Origin: Microcaldota archaeon
GTDB taxonomy: Archaea > Micrarchaeota > Micrarchaeia > Anstonellales > Bilamarchaeaceae
Assembly (NCBI GenBank): GCA_018812625.1
Contig: JAHJDH010000004.1
Span: 1 to 41,824, forward strand
DNA: 41,824 nt
Direction: 5' to 3'
Of this stretch, positions 1 through 7,847 are shown one piece after another. The notes below the pieces were generated by a model. The model saw nothing but the letters and a program-made list of their open reading frames with translations, had not been told where the DNA came from and ran no database searches. Made by a program: the position numbers and the translations under genes. How positions within the stretch are numbered: position 1 is the stretch's first letter; each line of letters begins with the position of its first letter.

Positions 1-30
1 ATAAAAAGGGTTTTTGAGAAAGAAAAATCC

Positions 31-1635
31 ATGGACGAGTTTAGTGAAGAAGAGAGGAGATTATTAGAGCCATTTGTAACAAACATGGATAAATCCGTGT
101 TCGTCTTAACAAACCTTCCAGAGGTTGTCAAAGGCGCCTTGTTTTCCAGATACAGCAGAAGTGCAAACAGTCTTCGAAAAGTTTTGCTCAAAGAATTCAT
201 GCAATCAGAGGAACTTGGAATTGAAGGATTTCAAAGCCTTGGAAGAGATAGCCTTGTCAAAACAAAAAAAGCAGAAGAATTTTACGACAGGATACTTGTT
301 GGTTATGGGGATGATTCTGTTGCCGAACTGGCAGGCGCACATATTGCTCTTGAAGAGATCTCAATAATTGCAACAAAAATTGTTGAAGATGCAAGAATTG
401 GCCTCTCGCCTCTTGAAAAATCAACAAGATATGTTTATTTTGATAAAAAAAGAGAAGATGGCTCTTGGCCATATCTAAAAGAAAAAACTATCATGAAGTC
501 TGAATTTGCAGATATGTACATCAAAACATGTGACTTGTGCTTCCAGACATATTCTGATCTAGTTCCAAAAGTCTCAGAATACATTATGGAAAAAGAGCCA
601 AAGGATGAAGAGACAAGCGATAGGGCATACAGATCAACTGTAAGGGCAAAAACATGCGATATTCTAAGGGGGCTTCTTCCGGCATCAACATTAACAAACA
701 TGGGATTCTTCGGAGATGGAAGAGCATATGAGTACCTGATTACAAAAATGTATGGAGATGACCTTTCTGAAATTCGTGATCTTGCGGGCCTTATGCAAGG
801 GGAGCTTGCAAAAGTAATTCCTTCGTTTGTCAAGAGAGCAAACAACAAATATGGAATTGCAATGCAGGATTATCTCAAAAAAGTTAGATCTGACATGGGA
901 GAGATTGCAGACAGATATCCAGGTTCTGGTGGCGAAGAAGGAGTAAAATTGATTGAATACGATAAGGACGCAGAGAGAAAAATCATTATTGCTGCACTTT
1001 ACCCTTATCTTGAACAATCCATGGAAGAAATTTCTAGAATTGTTGATCAGATGAGCGATGAAGAAAAACAAACAGTAATCAGCAAATACATCAATGAAAG
1101 AGGAAACAGAAGACAAAAACCAGGAAGAGGATTTGAGCATGCATACTATACTTTTGATGTAGTTGCAAACTATGGTGCATATCGAGATATTCACAGACAT
1201 AGAATTTTAACTCAAGAAAGACAGTTGCTAGGACCTCACCTTGGATATAAACTTCCAACAGAACTAGTTGATTCTGGATATCAAAATGAATTTACAAATG
1301 TAATGGAAGAAGCAAAGAACACATACGAACAAATCTCAAAAAAATTCAAAAAAGAAGCACAGTATGTTATTCCACTCGCATATAACATCCGCTGGTATAT
1401 GACATACAACATTAGAGAAGCATACCATTTGCTTGAGCTTCGAAGTGCAATGCAGGGGCATATTGATTATAGGAGGATTGCTCAAAACATGTTTAGAGAA
1501 ATTAAGAAAGTTCATCCAAACCTCGCTGCTGGAATGAAATACATGGACATGCAAGAGTATGGACTTGAAAGGCTTGAGGCTGAGAAAAAACTTGATAAAA
1601 AAATGGAAGAGCTGAACAAAAAATATGGCAAATAA
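31..1635 (+). CDS. thyX: Tandem ThyX-like (flavin-dependent thymidylate synthase family) protein
   Basis: ThyX makes dTMP from dUMP using methylenetetrahydrofolate and FAD. At 534 residues this is about twice a normal ThyX and appears to be two related halves. The C-terminal half keeps an Glu-His pair (E369-H370) and the RHR signature (R389-H390-R391) followed by TQERQ, resembling the ThyX RHRxxSxNE motif. The N-terminal half has a degenerate version: DDSVAEL near residue 94 and KSTRY near 130, with EDAR where RHR would be. The double form is annotated as ThyX in several archaea, but its activity is unproven to my knowledge. folD at 7011 could supply the folate cofactor. The frame is open to the window edge with no stop before the ATG at 31, so the true start may lie upstream. 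It overlaps the next gene by 11 bases. Confidence 0.75.
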   Translation: MDEFSEEERRLLEPFVTNMDKSVFVLTNLPEVVKGALFSRYSRSANSLRKVLLKEFMQSEELGIEGFQSLGRDSLVKTKKAEEFYDRILVGYGDDSVAELAGAHIALEEISIIATKIVEDARIGLSPLEKSTRYVYFDKKREDGSWPYLKEKTIMKSEFADMYIKTCDLCFQTYSDLVPKVSEYIMEKEPKDEETSDRAYRSTVRAKTCDILRGLLPASTLTNMGFFGDGRAYEYLITKMYGDDLSEIRDLAGLMQGELAKVIPSFVKRANNKYGIAMQDYLKKVRSDMGEIADRYPGSGGEEGVKLIEYDKDAERKIIIAALYPYLEQSMEEISRIVDQMSDEEKQTVISKYINERGNRRQKPGRGFEHAYYTFDVVANYGAYRDIHRHRILTQERQLLGPHLGYKLPTELVDSGYQNEFTNVMEEAKNTYEQISKKFKKEAQYVIPLAYNIRWYMTYNIREAYHLLELRSAMQGHIDYRRIAQNMFREIKKVHPNLAAGMKYMDMQEYGLERLEAEKKLDKKMEELNKKYGK

Positions 1636-2533
1636 GGTCTACATTACTGGCGCAAGCGGAAGACTTGGCAGAGTGATTCTAAGCAAATGTGATGCAATTC
1701 CGATTGTTAGAAAGAAGAGCGGCCTTAAAGATGAGATTCTAAGCGATTTTTCAATAGCAAACTTAGAAAAAATTCTCAAAGATGCAGATGCCATAATCCA
1801 TCTTGCAGGTTCAAGAGACTTTCTTGACCAGAAAAAAGCATGGGAAGGAAATGTAGAGCTGAGCCGAAAAATTGTAGAGGCATCGCCAAGGACAGCAAAG
1901 ATTATTTTCAGCAGTTCAATTTCAGTATATGGAAAAAAACTTGCAAGGATTCCGGCAGATGAAAAAACAGAGCTTCACCCGGATACTCCATATGCAAAAA
2001 CAAAAATAGAAGCAGAAAAACTTGTTGAAAAACATCCAAATCATGCTATTCTCAGAATTGGACCTATTTATGGCCCAGGGTTTGAAGAATACTTCAAGAT
2101 CCTAAGATTAATTGAAAAGGGGAAAATGAAGATTATAGGAGATGGAAAAAACAGAATCCCATTTGTCCAAGTTGACGATGTTGCAGATGCCATCATAAAT
2201 TCAATAGAAAAAGGAATTGGAAAATACGTCCTTGTTGGAGAATGCAAAGCTCAAAAAGAAATATTTGAAATTGCGGCAAATGAACTTGGAGTAGAGGCTC
2301 CAGCAAAACACACATCAGTTTTCCTTGCAAAGATATTTGCACAATATGAACTTTTCAGATCAACTCATTTTGGAGGAAGTGCAAAATTCATTCCTGAAGA
2401 TATTGCAGTACTGTCCAGTGATCGTGCATTTAACTGTAGCAAAGCAATGCAAGAAATTGGTTTTTCTCCAATTTCAATAAAAAAAGGCATTTCCCAGATG
2501 GTTCAGAGATATAGAAAGCGTATTAAAAGTTAA
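1625..2533 (+). CDS. NAD-dependent epimerase/dehydratase (extended SDR family)
   Basis: This is an extended short-chain dehydrogenase of 302 residues, the usual length for nucleotide-sugar epimerases and dehydratases. The Rossmann glycine motif GASGRLG sits at residues 9-15, a serine run (SSSIS) follows the fourth strand, and the catalytic YxxxK is in YAKTKIEAEK. It probably acts in the cytoplasm on an NDP-sugar, but the substrate cannot be read from the sequence and steroid- or cinnamoyl-type reductase subfamilies remain possible. The start overlaps the end of the ThyX-like gene by 11 bases, which suggests co-transcription. The next gene starts about 16 bases downstream. Confidence 0.8.
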   Translation: MANKVYITGASGRLGRVILSKCDAIPIVRKKSGLKDEILSDFSIANLEKILKDADAIIHLAGSRDFLDQKKAWEGNVELSRKIVEASPRTAKIIFSSSISVYGKKLARIPADEKTELHPDTPYAKTKIEAEKLVEKHPNHAILRIGPIYGPGFEEYFKILRLIEKGKMKIIGDGKNRIPFVQVDDVADAIINSIEKGIGKYVLVGECKAQKEIFEIAANELGVEAPAKHTSVFLAKIFAQYELFRSTHFGGSAKFIPEDIAVLSSDRAFNCSKAMQEIGFSPISIKKGISQMVQRYRKRIKS

Positions 2534-2549
2534 CATGGAGTTCGATTAC

Positions 2550-3290
2550 ATGAGACGGGAGATATTAGTAATTCTGCTTATGTGCACACTTGTTAGTGCA
2601 GGTTTGGATCAGTCATACATACACATTGTTGATCGCGAAGGAAATTCGGAGATAACCAAAACTATGGACATCTCAGCTTTTATGACGGATTTTGAAGACG
2701 GATCAATGGAAAATGTATCAGATCTTTGTTCAATAGATCCAGAGCTTAGGTGCAGTGTTGATGGGAAGGTTATCACAATAACTGAAAGTTTCTCCCCTGG
2801 AGAACACTATAATTTCCAAGTAGACTATGGAATTCCGTTTATCACATACACCCTAACACAAAAAAAGATACCAACAGATGTTTTCAGTGTTTCTCTTGAT
2901 AAGTTACTTCGAAAAGCAGGAGTAATTGAAGGAGGAGTTGAAGGATCTGCAGATGCAATTGATCTTTACAATGAAGAAGAGAATAAGGAAAATGCAGGCT
3001 TTCTTCGAAGATTCAAGGTTAACCTTAGTTATCAGATAACTGTGCCAACTACCATTGATGAGGCTCGCGCTGGCAATGTTTCGGGCATTGTGGATGGTTC
3101 AACAGCTACTTTTGACATTGTGGATCTTATGGAAGAATCACAGCCAATAGTAATCAAGAACAGCGAATTAAACATGGGATACTTAGTCATAATTGCAGCA
3201 GTAATTATTCTTGGAGGATTGGCATATTCATTCTTCAAATCAAAACCAGCTGTAAAAAAGAAGACAAAAAAGACTAAATCAAAGAAATAG
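2550..3290 (+). CDS. Membrane-anchored exported protein, unknown function
   Basis: I do not recognise the family. The protein has a signal peptide (MRREILVILLMCTLVSAG), an extracytoplasmic part of about 190 residues and one C-terminal membrane helix (YLVIIAAVIILGGLAYSFF), then a Lys-rich cytoplasmic tail. Several Asn-X-Ser/Thr sites suit a glycosylated surface protein. An in-frame ATG exists at 2535, but the ATG at 2550 is preceded by GGAG eight bases upstream and begins directly with the signal peptide, so I prefer it. It closes a three-gene cluster with the ThyX-like and SDR genes. A link to cell-surface polymer synthesis through the SDR gene is only a guess. Confidence 0.7.
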   Translation: MRREILVILLMCTLVSAGLDQSYIHIVDREGNSEITKTMDISAFMTDFEDGSMENVSDLCSIDPELRCSVDGKVITITESFSPGEHYNFQVDYGIPFITYTLTQKKIPTDVFSVSLDKLLRKAGVIEGGVEGSADAIDLYNEEENKENAGFLRRFKVNLSYQITVPTTIDEARAGNVSGIVDGSTATFDIVDLMEESQPIVIKNSELNMGYLVIIAAVIILGGLAYSFFKSKPAVKKKTKKTKSKK

Positions 3291-3384
3291 ACAAAAATGG
3301 TGCAATTTCGAAATTTCAATAGGATTATAAAGCGAAATTGACACCTATATTTTCATTTCTTTAGTTATCATCAGAGGTCATATT

Positions 3385-4425
3385 ATGAGTGGTATTGTAG
3401 GTTATGGAGCATATGTTCCAGTATACAGGATAAAAAGTGCAGAAATAGCAAAAGTATGGGGAGAAGACACAGTAAGAATCGAAAAAGGCCTTGGAATCAA
3501 AGAAAAGGCGGTTGGAGGAGTTGATGAGGACACTTCTACAATATCGGTCGAAGCTGCAAGAAACGCCCTGCTTCGCTCTGGTACTGATCCACAAAAGATA
3601 GGAGCACTTTATGTTGGCTCTGAATCGCATCCATATGCAGTTAAGCCAACTGGCACAATTGTTGCCGAGGCAATTGGAGCAACTCCAAATTTGACTGTTG
3701 CTGATCTTGAATTTGCATGCAAAGCAGGAACTGCGGCCTTGCAGATCACAATGGGCATGGTGGATTCAAAGATGATCGATTATGGAATGGCAATTGGTGC
3801 AGATACTGCTCAGGGAAGGCCAGGAGATGCTTTGGAATACTCTGCAGCATCAGGAGGAGCTGCCTACTTAGTTGGACCAAATTCCGAATCAATTGCAATT
3901 ATTGAAAGTACATGTTCGTTTACTACAGATACTCCGGACTTTTGGAGAAGGCAACATGCAGAATATCCAACCCATGGAGGAAGATTCACTGGAAAGCCAG
4001 CATATTTCAGGCATGTTATTGGAGCAACAAATAGACTGCTTGAAAAAACAGGAACAAAAATCAGCGATTATACGCAGGTAGTATTCCATCAACCAAACGG
4101 AAGATTCCCCATTGAAGCTGCAAAAAAGCTTGGAGCAACAACAGAACAGATCAAAACAGGACTCCTAACTCCAGTTATTGGAAATACTTACTCTGGAGCT
4201 TCAATGCTTGGACTTTCGGCTGTTCTTGATGAGGCCAAGGCAGGAGATACTATTCTTGTAACTTCTTATGGTTCTGGAGCTGGAAGCGATTCTTTTGCGA
4301 TCACAGTTACAGACAAAATAGATGAGAGGAGAAATAAGGCTCCTTTGACCAAAGATTATATTGCAAAAACTAAGTACATCGACTATGCTACATATGTAAA
4401 ATACAGGAAGAAACTAAGACAGTGA
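3385..4425 (+). CDS. Hydroxymethylglutaryl-CoA synthase (archaeal type)
   Basis: It condenses acetoacetyl-CoA with acetyl-CoA to HMG-CoA, the first committed step of the mevalonate route to archaeal isoprenoid lipids. At 346 residues it has the length of archaeal HMGS. The thiolase-fold nucleophile is Cys112 in [13 protein letters not shown], and the family start [16 protein letters not shown] is clear. The usual archaeal neighbours (acetyl-CoA acetyltransferase and the DUF35 zinc/OB protein that bridges the two enzymes) are absent, so the gene stands alone here. It is preceded by a TATA-like GATTATAAAG near 3324 and a GAGGT ribosome binding site just before the ATG. Confidence 0.93.
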   Translation: MSGIVGYGAYVPVYRIKSAEIAKVWGEDTVRIEKGLGIKEKAVGGVDEDTSTISVEAARNALLRSGTDPQKIGALYVGSESHPYAVKPTGTIVAEAIGATPNLTVADLEFACKAGTAALQITMGMVDSKMIDYGMAIGADTAQGRPGDALEYSAASGGAAYLVGPNSESIAIIESTCSFTTDTPDFWRRQHAEYPTHGGRFTGKPAYFRHVIGATNRLLEKTGTKISDYTQVVFHQPNGRFPIEAAKKLGATTEQIKTGLLTPVIGNTYSGASMLGLSAVLDEAKAGDTILVTSYGSGAGSDSFAITVTDKIDERRNKAPLTKDYIAKTKYIDYATYVKYRKKLRQ

Positions 4426-4480
4426 TTCCAGTAGTGTAGACGTTGAAATACGAAAGAACAGAGCGTTTAAATATCCTTCA

Positions 4481-4500
4481 TATGTATAAATTCATACATA
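4481..4500. promoter_or_regulatory. AT-rich inverted repeat over the promoter of the 4515 gene
   Basis: TATGTAT and ATACATA face each other across six bases and overlap a TATA-like GTATAAATT. It lies 15-35 bases before the ATG at 4515, so it could be an operator. Palindromes of A and T arise easily by chance, so support is weak. Confidence 0.3.
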
Positions 4501-4514
4501 TATGAATTGGACAT

Positions 4515-4928
4515 ATGGATAGAGTTAGTAATATGAAAAATATTTTCTTGTTAATGTTATTGCTAAGCTCAGTTGCATTTGCAGTTACTGACAGCGAGCT
4601 GCATAAGGATATAAAAGTAGATTTGATAAAAACAAGCCCATCAGTCGTTGCAGATGAAACGGAATTCATAGCATATCTTGTGTTTACAAATCAGGGTAAT
4701 GAGAAACATGACATTTCATTTACAGTTGTAACTTCGAGCCTATTTTCGCACATTGGCCCAGGTACTATTGAATATAGTGAGATAATTTTAGAGCCTGGAG
4801 AATCAGTAAATTACGAGATTCTTGTTTATGCAAAAGATCTTGTTCTTGCAGAAAATCCGCTTAAAATTGTGATTAAGCAGAATAATGCAGCTGCAGTAAA
4901 AACAGTATTTGTAACTGGAACACTGTAG
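4515..4928 (+). CDS. Short exported protein with one beta-sandwich (COG1361-like) domain, possibly truncated
   Basis: The N-terminus carries a signal peptide (core FLLMLLLSSVAFA), followed by about 110 residues patterned like an archaeal CARDB/COG1361 beta-sandwich: FTNQGNEKHDISF, then EPGESVNYEILVYA. COG1361 proteins usually have several such domains and a C-terminal membrane helix over 400 or more residues; this one has 137 and no anchor. The sequence right after its stop, in another frame, is the tail of an RND/MMPL exporter. COG1361 genes often neighbour such exporters, so this may be the front piece of a damaged two-gene operon. ATG 4515 fits a leaderless start; ATG 4533 would give a tighter signal peptide. 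Confidence 0.6.
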   Translation: MDRVSNMKNIFLLMLLLSSVAFAVTDSELHKDIKVDLIKTSPSVVADETEFIAYLVFTNQGNEKHDISFTVVTSSLFSHIGPGTIEYSEIILEPGESVNYEILVYAKDLVLAENPLKIVIKQNNAAAVKTVFVTGTL

Positions 4929-5182
4929 CATCTTATATTGGAGCAGTTGAGGCAACACATGTGCATCTTGCAAAGCTTTGATTCCTAACCTCCCTCACAA
5001 CAGTGCTTGGGTTTTTGGCACTCCAAGTTGCTAATCTTAGTTTCCTCCAGGACCTTGGGATAACACTAGCATTCGGTATTTTATTTGCATTTTTCTATTC
5101 AGTTATACTTCTTCCATGATTAATTGTGGGATATTACAAAATCAAAAGAGGTTTTGGAGCCATCATCACGAAGAAGGTGTAA
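4928..5182 (+). pseudogene. Remnant of RND/MMPL-family exporter, C-terminal end
   Basis: Read in the frame starting at 4928, this encodes the last membrane segments of an MMPL-type exporter: the hallmark LTSLTTVLGFLAL, then LQDLGITLAFGILFAFF and a basic tail IKRGFGAIITKKV before TAA at 5180-5182. Two in-frame TGA codons (4979-4981 and 5117-5119) interrupt it, and only about 85 of the 700 or more residues of a normal exporter remain. TGA is an ordinary stop in neighbouring genes (for example folD and the LysE-type gene), so recoding is unlikely. This fills the otherwise gene-free stretch after 4928; 5183-5292 is AT-rich promoter sequence. Confidence 0.8.
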
Positions 5183-5292
5183 TAAGTAACAAAATATTGA
5201 GGAAAAAATAGCATAAATACTAATTTAATATAGAGAAAGGATAAATATATCCATAGAAAAAATATATTATAGATTAAGATGAAGGTAAGGCA

Positions 5293-5916
5293 ATGAACAT
5301 TGTGATTGAAGGCATATTGCTGGGATTATCAATATCTGCGCCCATTGGTCCGACAAGTATTGAGATTATCCGTAGAAGCTCGAAATATGGCTGGAAATCA
5401 GCTTTTATCTTCTTTCTTGGTGCTCTGACGGCACTTATTGCTTACCTTGTTCTGGCTATTTTGGGACTCTCATTCCTATTGCAACCAGGGATAATAAGCA
5501 ATGCTCTGCTTTTTGTTGGATCAATAGTACTTTTTTATCTAGCATATAGCTCATATAAAGATTATATTGGAACAGGCAGGACATATCATTTTAATGAAGT
5601 TGAAAACAAGCAGAATTTTATTCCTGGAATGGTTTTGACAATTTCAAACCCGGCAGTTCTTGTTATGTGGACCGGGATAATGGGAGCAGAACTTGCTACT
5701 TGCAGTGCCAATATCGAGCAGGGGCTAATGATAAGTAGTGGGGTTCTAGTTGGAGTTTGCCTGTTCTTCTGCTCTCTTATTGCAGTAGTTCAAAAGTTTA
5801 GAGAAAAATTGAATAAAAATACATTCAAATGGATTGCTTTAGTTTCAGCGATATTACTAACATATTTTGCAATAAAATTTGGATTTGAATTCATTAGAAT
5901 TTTATTGGGAGCTTGA
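5293..5916 (+). CDS. LysE/RhtB-type transporter
   Basis: This is a six-helix membrane exporter of the LysE superfamily, which moves amino acids or similar small solutes out of the cell. The family start is visible (EGILLGLSISAPIGPTSIEIIRR, with the APIGP turn between helix 1 and the first loop), and 207 residues is the usual length. The substrate cannot be told. It follows the exporter remnant and faces an orphan lipoprotein gene, overlapping its 3' end by 15 bases. A ribosome binding site (AAGGTAAGG) precedes the ATG. LysE-type genes are mostly bacterial, so transfer is possible but not shown. Confidence 0.82.
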   Translation: MNIVIEGILLGLSISAPIGPTSIEIIRRSSKYGWKSAFIFFLGALTALIAYLVLAILGLSFLLQPGIISNALLFVGSIVLFYLAYSSYKDYIGTGRTYHFNEVENKQNFIPGMVLTISNPAVLVMWTGIMGAELATCSANIEQGLMISSGVLVGVCLFFCSLIAVVQKFREKLNKNTFKWIALVSAILLTYFAIKFGFEFIRILLGA

Positions 5917-6702
5917 ATCTCCATACAAATATTCCTGAACACATGAGCACTTGGCAGCTTCTGAGAGAGGAACTGACTTTGTTACTGCTAATTGTACTTG
6001 GCCCCGGGCTTCCTGAAAGCCAAGAAAATAGGCCCTATTCCAGATAACTCCATTGAGTCCTCTTGCAATGAGCATCAGATTAATATCAAGATCATGCCCA
6101 ACAAAAAGCGGATCAGTAAGGCCTCCATGAGTTTTTGATAATTTTGATAGATGAAGAATTCCATTTCGAGCAAACGTTCCATTTGACTCAACGAAAATCT
6201 CTATCCGTGGAGCTTTGACCCTCATTCCATGATCAACGGAACTAACCATCTCAAGAGGATCACGATAAAGTGCAAGAATTACATCACGATTTTTGGAGTT
6301 TGCAATTCGAAGAGCAAAACCATATGGAAGAATGTCAGATGTGCGCAACTTCAAACTCTGTCTAAATGTGCCTTCTTCAAATAGAAACATTTCAGTTTGA
6401 TAATCAGCTGCAAGAAGATCTAATCGTTTTCCAGAAACGCTGAGGTTTGATTCTGCCACAATTCCAGTCATTCTTCTTCTTTTCATAAGATTGTGAGCAT
6501 CAGTAAATTTAGTTTTGCCTCTTTGAAATCCAAGTTCTTCTGCACTTACAATCTGCGCATTATCAATTCGAAGAGGCTCTCTGTGTATTGCCCCGCATCC
6601 AAGGATAGTAGCTGTTGTCAGTGCTGCTGCAAAGACTTTAATAGCCTTCCTCGCAGCAGGATGTGAATGCAAAGCTGTTTCTCTATTCCTTATGGTTTTC
6701 AT
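5902..6702 (-). CDS. Predicted lipoprotein, no recognised family
   Basis: I recognise no family. The N-terminus has a long basic region (residues 1-23, rich in Arg and Lys), a short hydrophobic stretch and a lipobox ILGC with Cys36, so it is probably a lipid-anchored surface protein. The remaining 230 residues hold no clear motif; scattered charged strands (GKRLDLLAADYQTEMFLFEE, RIEIFVESNGTF) look like a mostly beta fold. The C-terminus has a Cys pair (CSC). It is a single gene between the LysE-type transporter and tRNA-Ile, in an accessory-looking stretch. The long n-region is unusual beside the shorter signals of other exported proteins here. Confidence 0.6.
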   Translation of the reverse strand: MKTIRNRETALHSHPAARKAIKVFAAALTTATILGCGAIHREPLRIDNAQIVSAEELGFQRGKTKFTDAHNLMKRRRMTGIVAESNLSVSGKRLDLLAADYQTEMFLFEEGTFRQSLKLRTSDILPYGFALRIANSKNRDVILALYRDPLEMVSSVDHGMRVKAPRIEIFVESNGTFARNGILHLSKLSKTHGGLTDPLFVGHDLDINLMLIARGLNGVIWNRAYFLGFQEARGQVQLAVTKSVPLSEAAKCSCVQEYLYGDSSSQ

Positions 6703-6746
6703 AAAATAGAATTAGTGTGGATAGATTTATATTTGTGTTTAAAAGA

Positions 6747-6951
6747 TGGGCCTGCCGAGACATCCAGTATCAATTTAGCGCATTGTATATTGGCACTTAA
6801 AAGATACATTTGAACTCGGGACCTTCGGCTTTCCTAGGTCAGCCAATCCACATCGGATTGTACTAGAACGTGTCATATAAGACCGGCGCTCTAACCATTT
6901 CAGGAAACCTCTAGTGTTTTTCCTAAAAGTTTCAGACTGAGCTACAGGCCC
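6747..6951 (-). tRNA. tRNA-Ile(UAU) with three introns
   Basis: Acceptor strands GGGCCUG and CAGGCCC plus A73 lie 205 bases apart, far longer than a tRNA. The extra length resolves into three introns: D-loop about 6897-6932 (36-37 nt), anticodon loop about 6831-6875 (45 nt, after position 37) and T-loop about 6760-6807 (48 nt). Removing them leaves a 75-76-nt cloverleaf with D-stem GCUC/GAGC, anticodon loop CUUAUAA (anticodon UAU), variable loop AGGUC and T-arm CCGAG-UUCAAAU-CUCGG. The anticodon stem has a C27-A43 mismatch. The introns contain their own helices, such as UUUUAGGAAA with UUUCCUGAAA and CAAUCC with GGAUUG. Exact ends are uncertain by 1-2 bases. No CCA is encoded. Confidence 0.85.
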
Positions 6952-6976
6952 ATCAAGGCAGATTAAGCCAAAAAGT

Positions 6977-6990
6977 CTTTTTAAAACCCT
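6977..6990. promoter_or_regulatory. Shared divergent TATA region for tRNA-Ile and folD
   Basis: The near-palindromic CTTTTTAAAAC reads as a TATA box in both directions. It lies about 27 bases before the folD ATG, the spacing of a leaderless archaeal transcript, and about 30 bases before the 5' end of tRNA-Ile on the other strand. Confidence 0.55.
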
Positions 6991-7010
6991 TACCTGTTAG
7001 AAGAGAATAT

Positions 7011-7847
7011 ATGTATCGCATTCTTAAAGGAAAGGAAGTCGCGGATAGCATGCTCGAAGAAACAAGAGTTATAGTAGAGCAGATGGAGAGAAAACCGCAT
7101 CTTGCAATAGTCCTTGTTGGAAATGATCCTGCTTCAGAAGTTTATGTAAAGAAAAAACTGCAAAAAGCAGAAACAGTTGGGATTAGAACAACGATGAAAA
7201 GGATGGATGAGAATACTAGTGAGGAAGATGTCCTGAAGATTGTTGAGCAATTGAATGATGATTCGGATGTGGATGGATTTATTGTACAGGCGCCACTTCC
7301 AAAACAGATTGATTTTACAAAGATTGTAGAAATGATTAAACCAGAAAAAGACGTGGATGGATGGACATCTGCAAACATGGGAAGAATGTTTGTCGGCCTT
7401 CCGGCTCTTATGCCAGCAACTCCTCTTGGAGTTATGAAAATGCTGGAGTATTATGAGATTGAATTGAATGGTAAAAATGTAACAGTAATTGGACGCTCTA
7501 ATGTTGTTGGAAAGCCTCTTGCACTCATGCTTCTGAAGAAAAATGCAACAGTAACAGTTTGCCATTCCAGAACAAAAAACCTTTCAGTTCATACAAAAAA
7601 TGCAGATGTTGTAGTTGCTGCTGTTGGAAAACCAGGATTAGTTACTGCAAATATGATCAAAGAAGGCGCTTATGTAATTGATGTTGGCACAACAAGAGTT
7701 GATGGCAAAATCAAAGGAGATGTACTATTTGAAGAAGTAATAAAAAAGGCCAATTGCAGCCCGGTTCCAGGTGGAGCAGGACCTATGACAGTAGCAGTTC
7801 TTATTTCAAATGTGGTAATGGCCGCTCAGATGACAGCTGGAAAATGA
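7011..7847 (+). CDS. folD: Bifunctional methylenetetrahydrofolate dehydrogenase/methenyl-THF cyclohydrolase
   Basis: FolD interconverts 5,10-methylene-, methenyl- and 10-formyl-tetrahydrofolate in the cytoplasm, feeding purine and thymidylate synthesis. All family marks are present in 278 residues: Tyr45-x3-Lys49 in ASEVYVKKK, VDGFIVQAPLPK, PEKDVDGW, PATPLGVM and the nucleotide-binding VIGRSNVVGKPLALML, ending with the PVPGGAGPMTVA signature. It probably has a leaderless transcript from the TATA region at 6977-6990. Its 3' end overlaps the opposing asparagine-synthase-like gene by 22 bases. Confidence 0.96.
   Translation: MYRILKGKEVADSMLEETRVIVEQMERKPHLAIVLVGNDPASEVYVKKKLQKAETVGIRTTMKRMDENTSEEDVLKIVEQLNDDSDVDGFIVQAPLPKQIDFTKIVEMIKPEKDVDGWTSANMGRMFVGLPALMPATPLGVMKMLEYYEIELNGKNVTVIGRSNVVGKPLALMLLKKNATVTVCHSRTKNLSVHTKNADVVVAAVGKPGLVTANMIKEGAYVIDVGTTRVDGKIKGDVLFEEVIKKANCSPVPGGAGPMTVAVLISNVVMAAQMTAGK

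Noticed and set aside
691-1200. Open frame of 169 codons opposite the ThyX-like gene
   Set aside because: Its product is rich in Cys, Phe and Ser with no motif, as expected from the reverse of an Asn/Lys/Glu-rich gene. Similar frames opposite nnrD and psmB-region genes were rejected for the same reason.
4979-5119. In-frame TGA codons in the exporter tail read as tryptophan or selenocysteine
   Set aside because: TGA ends clear genes nearby (folD, the LysE-type gene, nnrD), tryptophan is written TGG throughout, and most of the exporter is missing, so decay is the simpler reading.
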